This document shows positions 34,416 through 43,071 of a stretch of 64,000 bases of DNA, in pieces (the first letter of the stretch is position 1; each line of letters opens with the position of its first letter). The position numbers and the translations under genes were made by a program. Where the stretch lies: contig CAWAEZ010000001.1 in the NCBI GenBank assembly GCA_963781195.1, positions 95,597-159,596 of the forward strand, written 5' to 3'. The stretch comes from JAJPKK01 sp963781195. GTDB lineage: Bacteria; Pseudomonadota; Alphaproteobacteria; Rhizobiales; Xanthobacteraceae. The notes beneath the pieces were generated by a model. It ran no database searches, was not told where the DNA came from, and saw nothing but the letters and a program-made list of their open reading frames with translations.

Positions 34416-35336
34416 ATGACGCTTTGCACCATTCCGCTGCCTGCCGTGGCGCTGCTCGCGTTGCTGGCGCCGGCCTGCGCCGTCGACCGTTCGGCATTGG
34501 GTCAATACTCCGCCGAGGGCCTCCCTGCGGCGGCGCCCCTTGCGACTGGACGCGCGGCTGAGGGAGACGCCCCCGAGACCGCGGAGACGACCATCGGCGG
34601 CGGGCTGATGTCGGACTACCGCTACCGCGGACTGAGCCTGTCCCGGCACGGCCCCTCCGCCTACTCGACGATCGAGGTCGATCACCACGGATTCTACCTC
34701 GGCGGCATCGCCGATACCGTGCGGCTGCCGGGCGACCCGGCGATCGAGCTGACGGCGACCAGCGGATTCCGTCACGATCTCGGGGGAATCAGCTTCGACC
34801 TCGGGGTCGAGGGGTATTATTACCCCGGCGAAACGCTCGCCCCGGGCAGCGGCGCCAGCACCTACTGGCAGTCGAACCTCAGCGCCTCGCGTCGGATCCT
34901 GGATGCGTTCGACGTGAAGGGCCTGTTCGCCTATTCGCCCAGCGTGTGGAATTCCGGGGCCTGGGGCGCCTACGGCTCCGGCGAGCTCAAGTTCGACCTG
35001 CCCAAGCTCAGGCTCGGAAAGCGGGACGTCACCTGGCAGCTGGTGGGCGAGCTCGGCTACCAGGGCTTCGGCACCACCTCGCTCGGCTCCCAGCTCCCGG
35101 ACTATGCGCATTGGCGGCTCGGGCTCGTCTTCGGCCACGGAGACTTCAGTTTCGAGGTGAACTACCAGGACACCAATCTGAGCAAGGAAAGCTGCTTCGT
35201 CCTCACCGGCGACGGCTCCGTCGTGGGAGACGGCCGCACGCGGTTTGCCGAGAACGACCTCGGCCTTCAGTCCAACCTGTGCGGACGGACCGTGGTGGGA
35301 ACGCTGTCGTTCGAGTTCAAGCCGCCCCGGCGGTAG
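34416..35336 (+). CDS. TorF-family putative outer-membrane porin
   Basis: 306 residues. A signal peptide (residues 1-22) and a low-complexity Ala/Glu stretch precede a beta-rich domain that opens with TTIGGGLMSDYRYRGLSLS, the hallmark of the TorF/TIGR02001 outer-membrane family. Alternating aromatic strands (DLGVEGYYYPGE, GELGYQGFGT, FSFEVNYQDTNL) and a C-terminal FEFKP strand with a late Phe fit a beta-barrel. The family is linked to porin-like proteins of unknown solute. Cys pair in SKESCF and LCGR may form a disulfide. The start ATG has no obvious strong ribosome site; an alternative start would lie inside the signal peptide. Confidence 0.8.
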   Translation: MTLCTIPLPAVALLALLAPACAVDRSALGQYSAEGLPAAAPLATGRAAEGDAPETAETTIGGGLMSDYRYRGLSLSRHGPSAYSTIEVDHHGFYLGGIADTVRLPGDPAIELTATSGFRHDLGGISFDLGVEGYYYPGETLAPGSGASTYWQSNLSASRRILDAFDVKGLFAYSPSVWNSGAWGAYGSGELKFDLPKLRLGKRDVTWQLVGELGYQGFGTTSLGSQLPDYAHWRLGLVFGHGDFSFEVNYQDTNLSKESCFVLTGDGSVVGDGRTRFAENDLGLQSNLCGRTVVGTLSFEFKPPRR

Positions 35337-35603
35337 TGTTCTGTTTCCAAAACTTGAATCCTAGCTGTCATCGCCCGGCTCGACCGGGAGATCCAATACC
35401 CACCGGACTGCGATCCGGGAACGGTCCCAGTACCACCCATGGCACAGGGGTTACTTGATGCCCCGCTTTCGCGGGGCATGACACCGAGAGGGAATGAATC
35501 GCCAGAGTCACGACACGTGCCGCGCTGACGCCATAGCCCGCGGGTCCGTCACGTGGACTGTGGTGCGTAGTGGACTGTTGGTGCGTTGCCCGGAGTGAGC
35601 GCA

Positions 35604-35701
35604 GAGACTGGGCAAGAATGTCTGCGCCCGGGAATTTTTCGAAAAACAACCCCATGCAAAGGAGCGGTTGGCGGGGTCAAGACCCATTCTTGCCCAGTCT
35701 C
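35604..35701. repeat. 17-bp perfect inverted repeat enclosing an interspersed repeat
   Basis: GAGACTGGGCAAGAATG at 35604-35620 is exactly inverted at 35685-35701. Between the arms is AATTTTTCGAAAAACAACCCC followed by ATGCAAA (35632-35660), which matches a copy at 46148-46175. The 394-base gap 35337-35730 carries no gene. The arrangement looks like a small non-autonomous palindromic element. Confidence 0.75.
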
Positions 35702-35730
35702 GCAGCGAAACCCGGGCTACGGGCCTCTTC

Positions 35731-36783
35731 CTACACCCGTTCCTTCTCGCGCACCGTCTCGATCGCGCCGCCGGCCTTCTTCCAGGCGTCGAGGCCGCCC
35801 TCGATGTGGCTGGCGGCGAGACCGACATCCTGGGCCGCGCGCACCGCCATCGCCGAGCGTTCGCCGAACGCGCAGTAGAACAGCAGGCGCTTGCCGGCGC
35901 CGGACAGTGCCTGCAGCACGCCGCCCTCGCCGATCGCGGCGACGAGATCGCCGTAGGGCGCGTGAATGGAGCCGGGGATCACGCCGTGGCGGTCGCGTTC
36001 GCGCCGCTCGCGCAGGTCGATCAAGGCGGTATCACGCTGCCCGATGATCGCCATCGCCTGGTCCGGCGAAACCGCCCAGCCGTGGCGGGCGATCTCGGCC
36101 TGAGCCAGGCCCACCTTCATGTTGGCGGGAACGGCCACGTCCATCATCTTGGGATTCGCGAGCTTGAGGTTGTTCATCAGCTCGACATATTCCTCCACCG
36201 ACTTCACCTGGAGCCGCGGGTTGAACGCGCGCTCCTCCGCAATGGTCGACACGGTGTCGCCCTTGTAGTCGTGGGCCGGGTAGACGAGGGTCTCGTCCGG
36301 CAGCTTGAGCAGGCGGCCGAAAATCGAATCGTATTGGTCGCGGGCGTTGCCGTTCTGGAAATCGGTGCGTCCGGTGCCGCGGATCAGCAGCGTGTCGCCG
36401 GTGAACACGCGGTCGCCCATGACGAAGCTGTAGGAATCGTCGGTGTGGCCGGGCGTATAGATCACGCCGAGGCGGGTGCCTTCGATTTCCAGCGCCTCGC
36501 CGTCGGCGACGCGCATCGAGACCACGTCGGCCTTGGTCTGCTCGCCCATCACGGTGATGCAGCGGGTGCGGTCGCGCAGCGCACCGAGACCGGTGATGTG
36601 GTCCGCATGCAGGTGGGTGTCGACCGCCTTGACCAGCCGCAGGTCGAGCTCCCGGAGCAGCTGAATGTAGCGATCCACCTTTTCCAGCACCGGGTCGATG
36701 ATGAGCGCTTCGGCCCCACGGCGGCTGGCGAGAAGGTAGCTGTAGGTGCCGGACACGCTGTCGAACAGTTGGCGGAAGATCAT
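35731..36783 (-). CDS. Persulfide dioxygenase-rhodanese fusion
   Basis: 350 residues. Residues 1-235 are an ETHE1-like metallo-beta-lactamase fold with HLHADH near residue 57, GHTDDSYSF and FTGDTLLI and a later HDYKG; the iron-binding His set is complete. Residues 250-350 are a rhodanese domain with the active Cys304 in YCAFGERSAM. Such fusions oxidise glutathione persulfide to sulfite and then move sulfur with the rhodanese half, detoxifying sulfide. The ATG at 36783 has a nearby AGGAG. Five 15-17-base repeats lie just upstream. No sqr gene is in the window. Confidence 0.93.
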   Translation of the reverse strand: MIFRQLFDSVSGTYSYLLASRRGAEALIIDPVLEKVDRYIQLLRELDLRLVKAVDTHLHADHITGLGALRDRTRCITVMGEQTKADVVSMRVADGEALEIEGTRLGVIYTPGHTDDSYSFVMGDRVFTGDTLLIRGTGRTDFQNGNARDQYDSIFGRLLKLPDETLVYPAHDYKGDTVSTIAEERAFNPRLQVKSVEEYVELMNNLKLANPKMMDVAVPANMKVGLAQAEIARHGWAVSPDQAMAIIGQRDTALIDLRERRERDRHGVIPGSIHAPYGDLVAAIGEGGVLQALSGAGKRLLFYCAFGERSAMAVRAAQDVGLAASHIEGGLDAWKKAGGAIETVREKERV

Positions 36784-36800
36784 CGACGTCTCCTTCGGCC

Positions 36801-36880
36801 TTGACGCGGGCCAGCTTGCAACGCGGGCCAGCTTGAACGCGGGTCGGCTTGAAACGCCCGCCGGCTTGAAACGCGGGAGC
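36801..36880 (-). repeat. Five 15-17-bp tandem repeats upstream of the persulfide dioxygenase gene
   Basis: Plus-strand units start TTGACGCGGGCCAGC, TTGCAACGCGGGCCAGC, TTGAACGCGGGTCGGC, TTGAAACGCCCGCCGGC and TTGAAACGCGGGAGC. They begin 18 bases upstream of the start codon on the minus strand. The rest of the 362-base gap to 37145 shows no gene; it must hold the promoter of the ABC permease on the other strand. Confidence 0.82.
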
Positions 36881-37145
36881 TCGGAGCGCGCGGCCCTTCG
36901 CGACCCGCAGATGAGATAGAGGCTGCGCGCCCCAGGTGCACCCCTTCGGCAGCGCCCCGGCTTTCCCCCGATCGCGGGAAAGCGGACCGCCGCCGATCGG
37001 GTGCGGCGAAACCGATAACGACTATACGACCGGCAAAAACGACAAGTCCATGACAGCCGCGTTTCCCCCTTGCGCGCAAGCTGCGTCGATGCGAAGCAGC
37101 GCGGGACGGAAGGTCGCGACCCGCGAAGGGACGGAGTGGAAAACC

Positions 37146-38873
37146 ATGGCGTGGACGCTTCCGATTTCCGTCACCGAGCGCCGGCTCACGCTTTCGCGGT
37201 GGGACCTGCTCGCGGTGCTGCTGGTGCTCGGCGTCATGGTGTTCCTCGCCGAGGCGAGCCGCGACCTGCTGCAGCCGCTCACCGACCTCAAGATGACGCC
37301 GATCTCGCTCGACCCCGCAAAGCTGCCGGAATACGCCGCACGCACCACGCTGCGCATGCTCGCCGCGCTGGTGCTGTCGCTCGTGTTCACCTTCACCTAT
37401 GCGACGCTCGCCGCCAAGAACAAGCATGCCGAGCTGGTGCTGGTGCCGCTCCTCGACATTCTCCAGTCGGTCCCGATCCTCGGCTTCATCTCGGTCACGG
37501 TGGTGTTCTTCATGTCGCTCGCGCCGGGCCGGGTGCTGGGCGCCGAGTTCGCCGCCGTGTTCGCGATCTTCACCAGCCAGGCGTGGAACATGGCGTTCAG
37601 CTTCTACCAATCGCTGCGCACCGTTCCGACCGAGCTCATCGAAGCCTCGCGCGTGTTCCGCCTGTCGTCGTGGATGCGGTTCTGGCGCCTCGACGTGCCC
37701 TACGCGATGCCGCAGCTCATCTTCAACATGATGCTTTCGATGTCCGGCAGCTGGTTCTTCGTCGTCGCCTCGGAGGCGATCAGCGTCGGCAACACCACGA
37801 TCACGCTGCCGGGGATGGGCTCCTATATCGCGCTGGCGATCGAGCAGCGCAGCCTCACCGCGGTGGCGTGGGCGATCGGCACCATGCTGGTGGTGATCCT
37901 GCTCTACGACCAGCTGCTGTTCCGGCCGCTGGTGGCGTGGGCGGACCGCTTCCGCTTCCAGCAGGAGGCCGGCGCGCTGCCGCCGCGATCCTGGGTGCTC
38001 AACGTGCTGCGGCGGTCCGGCGTGGTCGAAGGTCTCGGCGACCGGCTCTCGCTGGTGTGGCGGCGGTCGTTCCGCCGCCCGCCGGCGGCCGTCAAGCCGA
38101 TCATCACCCCGCCGGAGCGCGACGACGACCGCCGCTTCACTCTGCTGTGGCGGGGCGTCGTCGCCGTGGTGGTGGTGGCGGTGCTGTGGGAGGTGGCGAC
38201 CTTCATCGCGCAGGGCGTCAACCTCGGCGAGGTGGCGAAGGCGATCCTGCTCGGCATGGCGACGCTGACGCGCGTCGTCGTGCTGATCGCGCTCGCGAGC
38301 CTCATCTGGGTGCCGCTCGGCATCGCCATCGGCATTCGGCCGCATCTGTCGAACGTCGTCCAGCCGGTCGCGCAGTTTCTCGCCGCATTCCCCGCCAACC
38401 TGCTGTTTCCGATCGCGGTGTCGGGCATCGTCGCCTTCCGCCTCAATCCCGACATCTGGCTCAGCCCGCTGATGATCCTCGGGACCCAGTGGTACATCCT
38501 GTTCAACGTCATTGCCGGGGCGAGCGCGATCCCGGTGGAGTTGCGCGACGTCGGCACCAATCTGCAGGTGCGCGGCTTCCTGTGGTGGCGCAAGATCGGC
38601 CTGCCTGCGGTCTTCCCGTATTTCGTGACCGGCGCCATCACCGCCTCCGGCGGCTCATGGAACGCGAGCATCGTCGCCGAGGTCGCGACCTGGGGCGACG
38701 TTCGCCTGCAGGCCAACGGTCTCGGCGCCTATATCGCCGCTGCGACGGAAGCGGGCGATTTCCACCGCATCGTGCTCGGCATCGTGGTGATGAGCGGTTT
38801 CGTGGTGGCCATCAATCGGGCATTCTGGCGCCCGCTCTACTGGTATGCCGAGCGCAAATATCGGATCGGATGA
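37146..38873 (+). CDS. ABC transporter double permease, NitT/TauT type
   Basis: 575 residues formed by two BPD-type permease halves in tandem. Half one spans about residues 20-275 with the EAA-type loop IEASRVFRLSSWMRFWRLDVP; half two, about 330-570, with VELRDVGTNLQVRGFLWWRK. Together they would make a complete channel. Start ATG 37146 has GGAG about 9 bases upstream; an upstream ATG at 36936 is unlikely. The ATPase gene follows after 41 bases. No substrate-binding protein gene is nearby, which is unusual for importers of nitrate, sulfonate or bicarbonate, and suggests another binding protein or a non-standard use. Substrate unknown. Confidence 0.88.
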   Translation: MAWTLPISVTERRLTLSRWDLLAVLLVLGVMVFLAEASRDLLQPLTDLKMTPISLDPAKLPEYAARTTLRMLAALVLSLVFTFTYATLAAKNKHAELVLVPLLDILQSVPILGFISVTVVFFMSLAPGRVLGAEFAAVFAIFTSQAWNMAFSFYQSLRTVPTELIEASRVFRLSSWMRFWRLDVPYAMPQLIFNMMLSMSGSWFFVVASEAISVGNTTITLPGMGSYIALAIEQRSLTAVAWAIGTMLVVILLYDQLLFRPLVAWADRFRFQQEAGALPPRSWVLNVLRRSGVVEGLGDRLSLVWRRSFRRPPAAVKPIITPPERDDDRRFTLLWRGVVAVVVVAVLWEVATFIAQGVNLGEVAKAILLGMATLTRVVVLIALASLIWVPLGIAIGIRPHLSNVVQPVAQFLAAFPANLLFPIAVSGIVAFRLNPDIWLSPLMILGTQWYILFNVIAGASAIPVELRDVGTNLQVRGFLWWRKIGLPAVFPYFVTGAITASGGSWNASIVAEVATWGDVRLQANGLGAYIAAATEAGDFHRIVLGIVVMSGFVVAINRAFWRPLYWYAERKYRIG

Positions 38874-38914
38874 CAGGCCCAATCGGATGGCACGCCCAAT
38901 CGGATGACAGGACC
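38865..38914 (+). repeat. Three 16-17-bp tandem repeats ending at the ATPase start codon
   Basis: ATCGGATGACAGGCCCA (38865-38881), ATCGGATGGCACGCCCA (38882-38898) and ATCGGATGACAGGACC (38899-38914) run directly into the ATG at 38915. The first unit overlaps the stop codon of the permease, and they occupy the whole space between the two genes. Each unit carries a small GATGACAGG that could act as a weak ribosome site. Confidence 0.88.
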
Positions 38915-40210
38915 ATGAGCGCACCGAGCCTCCTCGACATCGACACCGTCCGCCAGGCGTTCCCGCGGCCCGACGGCGGCCAGCTCCTGGTGCTCGACGA
39001 CATCAACCTCAAGCTCGAGGAGGGCCAGATCGTCGCCCTGCTCGGGCGCTCGGGCTCCGGCAAGTCGACTTTGCTGCGCCTGATCGCCGGCATCACGCGG
39101 CCGAGCGCCGGCTCGCTGCGCTATCTCGGCCAGCCGATCGAGGGCCCGGCTCCCGGCATTTCCATGGTGTTCCAGTCGTTCGCGCTGTTTCCCTGGCTCA
39201 CGGTGCTGGAGAATGTCGAGCTCGGGCTCGAGGCGCTGCGGCTCCCCGACACCGAGATCAGGCAGCGTGCGCTCGCCGCCATCGACCTCATCGGCCTCGA
39301 CGGCTACGAGTCCGCCTATCCGCGCGAATTGTCCGGCGGCATGCGCCAGCGCGTCGGCTTCGCCCGGGCGCTGGTGGTGCATCCCAACATTCTCCTGATG
39401 GACGAGCCGTTTTCGGCGCTCGACGTGCTGACGGCCGAAAACCTGCGCACCGACTTCCTCGAGCTGTGGAGCGAGCGCCGCCTTCCCATCAAGGGCGTGA
39501 TCCTGGTGACGCACAACATCGAGGAGGCGGTGCTGATGAGCGACCGCATCCTGCTGTTCTCGCGCAATCCCGGCCACATCACCGAGGAGATCAAGGTCGA
39601 CCTGCCGCAGCCGCGCAACCGGCTGGAGGTGCGGTTCCGCGCGCTGGTGGAGCGGATCTACGTGGCGATGACGGCGCGGCCGTCGGCCGTCCCGCCCGCG
39701 GCGCCGCCGCCCGAGCGCGGCATCGACGCCGTGCTGCCGCGGGTGTCGGCGAACCTGGTGTCGGGATTGATCGAGGCGATCGCCGGCCCGCCGTACAACG
39801 GCAAGGCCGATCTGCCGCTGATCGCGAGCTCCCTCCACATGGAGGTCGACGATCTCTTCCCGGTCGCCGAAACGCTGCAGATGCTGCGGTTCGCCGAAAT
39901 CGAAGGCGGCGACATCCGTCTCATCGAAGCCGGCCGGCAGTTCGCCGATGCCGACATCGACGACCGCAAGCGGTTGTTCCAGCGCCAGCTGCTCGCCTTC
40001 GTGCCGATCGCCGCGCATATTCGCCGCGTGCTGCAGGATCGCGCCAATCACACCGCGCCCAAGAGCCGGTTCCTCGACGAGCTCGAAGATCATATGACGA
40101 CGGAGTCGGCGGAGCACACGCTGCGCGCCGTGGTGGCCTGGGCCCGCTATGCCGAAGCCTTCGCCTATGACGACGAGACCGAAACGTTCAGCCTGGAGAA
40201 TCCGAGCTGA
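38915..40210 (+). CDS. ABC transporter ATPase with C-terminal AAA-associated domain
   Basis: 431 residues. Walker A is GRSGSGKST (residues 44-52), the signature is LSGGMRQRVGFARAL, Walker B is ILLMDEPFSALD, and the switch His is in LVTHNIEEAV. Residues about 275-425 are the AAA-associated C-terminal domain (winged-helix type) found in some nitrate/sulfonate-type ATPases; it may regulate the pump. Works with the double permease just upstream; separated by only three short tandem repeats. The last 23 bases overlap the end of the carrier-protein gene on the other strand. Confidence 0.9.
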   Translation: MSAPSLLDIDTVRQAFPRPDGGQLLVLDDINLKLEEGQIVALLGRSGSGKSTLLRLIAGITRPSAGSLRYLGQPIEGPAPGISMVFQSFALFPWLTVLENVELGLEALRLPDTEIRQRALAAIDLIGLDGYESAYPRELSGGMRQRVGFARALVVHPNILLMDEPFSALDVLTAENLRTDFLELWSERRLPIKGVILVTHNIEEAVLMSDRILLFSRNPGHITEEIKVDLPQPRNRLEVRFRALVERIYVAMTARPSAVPPAAPPPERGIDAVLPRVSANLVSGLIEAIAGPPYNGKADLPLIASSLHMEVDDLFPVAETLQMLRFAEIEGGDIRLIEAGRQFADADIDDRKRLFQRQLLAFVPIAAHIRRVLQDRANHTAPKSRFLDELEDHMTTESAEHTLRAVVAWARYAEAFAYDDETETFSLENPS

Positions 40211-40490
40211 CCTCGGCCGCGCGGCGCGTGGCTGCCGGCGCGTTCAAGGTCGCGATCAGGCGCGCGATGGACGCCACCGAGGTAAAGTTCGCCGGGGTGA
40301 TGGCGCGGTCGGGGATCTGGATCGAGAACTCGGCCTCGACGGCAAACACCAGGGTCGTCATGTCGAGCGAGGTGAGCCCGACATCGCGCAAATTGTCTTC
40401 GCGTTCGAACGCGCGATCGAGCGAACGGTCGCGCAACAGCTGATGCACGACGTCTGCGATCTTGGATTCGAGTTCGAAGGCATGAGGCAT
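40188..40490 (-). CDS. Acyl-carrier-protein-like carrier for an amino acid ligase
   Basis: 100 residues with the four-helix carrier plan; the phosphopantetheine attachment Ser is S41 in DVGLTSLDM. It is not the fatty-acid AcpP, which would have DSLD in a longer acidic context. The gene lies divergent from an acyl-CoA dehydrogenase and an amino acid:[carrier protein] ligase, the arrangement published for Bradyrhizobium, where the ligase loads glycine or alanine onto such a carrier. The end overlaps the ATPase stop by 23 bases on the opposite strand, which probably limits transcription into the neighbour. No thioesterase or amide synthase is visible nearby. Confidence 0.88.
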   Translation of the reverse strand: MPHAFELESKIADVVHQLLRDRSLDRAFEREDNLRDVGLTSLDMTTLVFAVEAEFSIQIPDRAITPANFTSVASIARLIATLNAPAATRRAAEVSSDSPG

Positions 40491-40879
40491 GATGGGCAGT
40501 CACCTGTGGCAGCGGACCGGGAAACGAGGCTTCCCCGCTTGAGGCAAAACGGGAGGGGTCGCAACACCTCGGTGCGCATTTGGTTAATGTCGAAGGGAAT
40601 TATTTACTACCGATCAGCCTGGAACCCGCTGCTCGCGTCCAAAAGCCGCCGAGATGTCTCGTGAATTCAACGGTTCTCTATCAATCGCCGGTCGTCGTGT
40701 CTTTACCATCGGACGCGCAAATCGTCGCACCGGTGCGACCAAATTGATCGTTTTCCGTTGCGCGGTTTAAGCCGATAACCATCGCCCCGAAAGGCCGGGA
40801 AAGCGGGTTGTCGTTCGCACCCGCTGGCTTCAATCTACGCGCTTCGCGCAGCGACGAAAACGGAGCTCCGGCGGCAGGC
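40491..40879. promoter_or_regulatory. Divergent regulatory region with a perfect 16-bp palindrome
   Basis: This 389-base gap between the carrier protein and the dehydrogenase has no gene. GTCGCACCGGTGCGAC at 40724-40739 is a perfect palindrome. Five bases further is a possible promoter on the plus strand, TTGATC (40744-40749), 17 bases, TTAAGC (40767-40772). The palindrome could be the operator of a regulator for the carrier/ligase cluster; the promoter call is weak. Confidence 0.55.
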
Positions 40880-42079
40880 ATGACGAATGTGACGGCATAC
40901 GACTCGCCTCCCGCACAGGTTTTCGCTGGAGCTCTCAAGTCGCGGGTCGAGGCCGTTGCGCGCAGCGCCGCCGCGCACGCGGATGAGGTGGACCGCGCGG
41001 CGCGGTTTCCGGCGGAGGCGTTCGACGCCGCACGCAAGGAGCAACTGCTCGGCATCCTCGTCCCGGTCGCGCTGGGCGGCGAAGGCGGCACGGTTTCCGA
41101 TGTGGTGGAGGCCTGCTACGCGCTCGGCCGCGCCTGCGCCTCGACTGGAATGATCTTCGCGATGCACCAGATCATGGTCGCGATCCTGGTGCGTCATGGC
41201 CTCGACAGCGCCTGGCACCGACGCACGCTGCGGAGCGTGAACGCGAAGCAGTGGCTGCTCGCGTCGTCGACCACCGAGGGGACCGGCGGCGGCGACCTGC
41301 GCGCCAGCAGCTGCGCGGTCCACATCGCCGGCGGACGCATGTCGCTCGAGAAGAATGCGACCGTGATTTCCTACGGCGCCGAGGCCGACGCCATCGTGAC
41401 GACCGCCCGCCGCGCGCCGGAGAGCGCGCCGTCGGACCAGGTCCTGGTCACGCTCCTCAAGAACGACTACCGGCTCGCGCGGCTGTCCGGCTGGGACACG
41501 CTGGGCATGCGCGGGACCTCGAGCGCCGGCTTCGCCCTCGCGGGCTCCGGCGAGCCGGAGCAGGTATTGCCGGTGCCGTACCAGGACATCCTGATGCGCT
41601 CGATGATGCCGATCGCCCATCTGACCTGGAGCGCGGTGTGGACCGGCGCCGCCGCGGGCGCGGTGGAGCGCGCGCGCGCGTTCATGCGCAACGCGCGCCG
41701 CAGCGGCGCGGCGCTGCCGCCCGGCGCCGCCCATCTCACCCGCGCCACCGCGTCGCTGCAGACGCTGCGCGCGCTGGTCGTCGCCGCGTTGCAGAAATAC
41801 GAAGCCGTTGCCGACCGACCGGAAGAGCTCGACGCGCTCTCGTTCCAGACGGCGATGAACCTGCTCAAGGTCAACGCCTCCGAGACCGCGGTCGCGACGG
41901 TGATGAGCGCGCTGCAGGCCTGCGGACTCTCCGGCTACCGCAACGACGGCGCGTTCAGCATCTCGCGCGCGCTGCGCGACGTGCTCTCCGCGCCGATCAT
42001 GATCAACAACGACCGCATCCTGGCCAATGCCGCCGGCGCACCGCTGCTGATGGACGTTCCGGCCACGCTGCGGGACTGA
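40880..42079 (+). CDS. Acyl-CoA dehydrogenase-like flavoprotein of the carrier/ligase cluster
   Basis: 399 residues, acyl-CoA dehydrogenase fold: N-terminal helices (VFAGALKSRVEAVARSAAAH), ALGRACASTGMIFAMHQI, the beta-domain stretch LLASSTTEGTGGGDLRASSC, and the C-terminal helical part NLLKVNASETAVATVMSALQ with a GLSGYRNDGAFSISRALRD flavin-binding helix. The start ATG at 40880 is the first Met with a good family fit; the 24 codons upstream are not conserved. It lies 20 bases before the ligase and divergent from the carrier protein. By position it probably oxidises an aminoacyl group while it is bound to the carrier rather than a free acyl-CoA, but this is inferred. Confidence 0.85.
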   Translation: MTNVTAYDSPPAQVFAGALKSRVEAVARSAAAHADEVDRAARFPAEAFDAARKEQLLGILVPVALGGEGGTVSDVVEACYALGRACASTGMIFAMHQIMVAILVRHGLDSAWHRRTLRSVNAKQWLLASSTTEGTGGGDLRASSCAVHIAGGRMSLEKNATVISYGAEADAIVTTARRAPESAPSDQVLVTLLKNDYRLARLSGWDTLGMRGTSSAGFALAGSGEPEQVLPVPYQDILMRSMMPIAHLTWSAVWTGAAAGAVERARAFMRNARRSGAALPPGAAHLTRATASLQTLRALVVAALQKYEAVADRPEELDALSFQTAMNLLKVNASETAVATVMSALQACGLSGYRNDGAFSISRALRDVLSAPIMINNDRILANAAGAPLLMDVPATLRD

Positions 42080-42099
42080 CTTCACATCCGAGGTCACCC

Positions 42100-43041
42100 A
42101 TGCTTTCATCATCCGCGCGTCGCCCCGGCGTCGCGCCTGCTTCCCCGGCGGAAGACCGTCTCGAAGCGCTCGGCCGATCGCTGTTCGCGCCGACCGGCAG
42201 CGACGGCGTGCACGGCCGGACCGCGTTGTTCGAATCCGTCATCGACGGGCTGACGGCGCTGACCACGCGACATCGCGAGGCCGGCACGGAGGTGCTGCGG
42301 TTTCCCCCGGTCATGAGCCGAAGCCATGTGGAGAAGGCCGGATACCTCCACGGCTTTCCCCATCTGCTGGGCTGCGTCTGCGGCCTCCAGGGCGACGAGG
42401 CGGAGATCCATGCCGCGGTCGCGCGATTCAACGGCGGACAGGACTGGACCGGCGCGCTGCGGGCGACCGATCTCGTGCTGACGCCGGCGGCCTGCTATCC
42501 GCTGTATCCCCTCGCGGCCGCGCGCGGCGAGGTGCCGGCGGACGGCCTCAAATTCGACGTCGCGTCCTACTGCTTTCGCCGCGAAGCGACCCACGAGATC
42601 GACCGGCTCCAGGCCTTCCGCATGCGCGAATTCGTCTGCATGGGCTCGCCGCGACAAGCCGCCGATTTCCGCGACCGCTGGATCGGGCGCGCGCCGGAGA
42701 TCGCCGACAGCCTCGCGCTGCCGCACCGCATCGCCCCGGCCAGCGACCCGTTCTTCGGCCGCGCGGCGCGGCTGATCGCGCAGAGCCAGATCGATCAGGC
42801 GCTGAAATTCGAGCTGCTGATTCCGGTGCGCTCCGTCGAGCAACCGACCGCCTGCATGAGCTTCAACTGCCACCGCGACCACTTCTCGGCGACCTGGGAC
42901 CTCAAGACCGCAGGGGAAGAAGCCGCCCACACCGCCTGCGTCGCGTTCGGCATGGACCGGCTCGCGCTCGCGCTGTTTGCGACCCACGGTCTCGAAACCG
43001 CGCGCTGGCCGCAACGGGCGCGAGAGAGCCTGGGGCTGTAA
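42100..43041 (+). CDS. Amino acid:[carrier protein] ligase, seryl-tRNA-synthetase-like
   Basis: 313 residues, resembling the catalytic domain of an atypical seryl-tRNA synthetase but lacking a tRNA-binding arm. Class II motif 2 is represented by ASYCFRREATHEIDRLQAFR and motif 3 by VAFGMDRLALALF. C132, E177 and C280 match, within one residue, the zinc ligands I recall for the Bradyrhizobium enzyme (C131, E176, C279). Such enzymes activate glycine, alanine or similar with ATP and transfer it to a phosphopantetheine carrier rather than to tRNA. The ATG at 42100 has GAGG about 7 bases upstream. The carrier at 40188-40490 should be its partner. Confidence 0.9.
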   Translation: MLSSSARRPGVAPASPAEDRLEALGRSLFAPTGSDGVHGRTALFESVIDGLTALTTRHREAGTEVLRFPPVMSRSHVEKAGYLHGFPHLLGCVCGLQGDEAEIHAAVARFNGGQDWTGALRATDLVLTPAACYPLYPLAAARGEVPADGLKFDVASYCFRREATHEIDRLQAFRMREFVCMGSPRQAADFRDRWIGRAPEIADSLALPHRIAPASDPFFGRAARLIAQSQIDQALKFELLIPVRSVEQPTACMSFNCHRDHFSATWDLKTAGEEAAHTACVAFGMDRLALALFATHGLETARWPQRARESLGL

Positions 43042-43071
43042 ACACGAGGTTCGCCTTCCCCTCCTCGGTCG

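Noticed and set aside
37070..40210. A 1046-residue protein ending in the ABC ATPase
   Set aside because: The first 615 codons are an out-of-frame reading of the permease gene; Arg/Pro/Ala-rich with no family features. The true start is the ATG at 38915.
40188..40490. Housekeeping acyl carrier protein AcpP
   Set aside because: The Ser lies in LTSLDM, not the DSLD of AcpP, and the genes around it are the amino acid ligase cluster, not fab genes.
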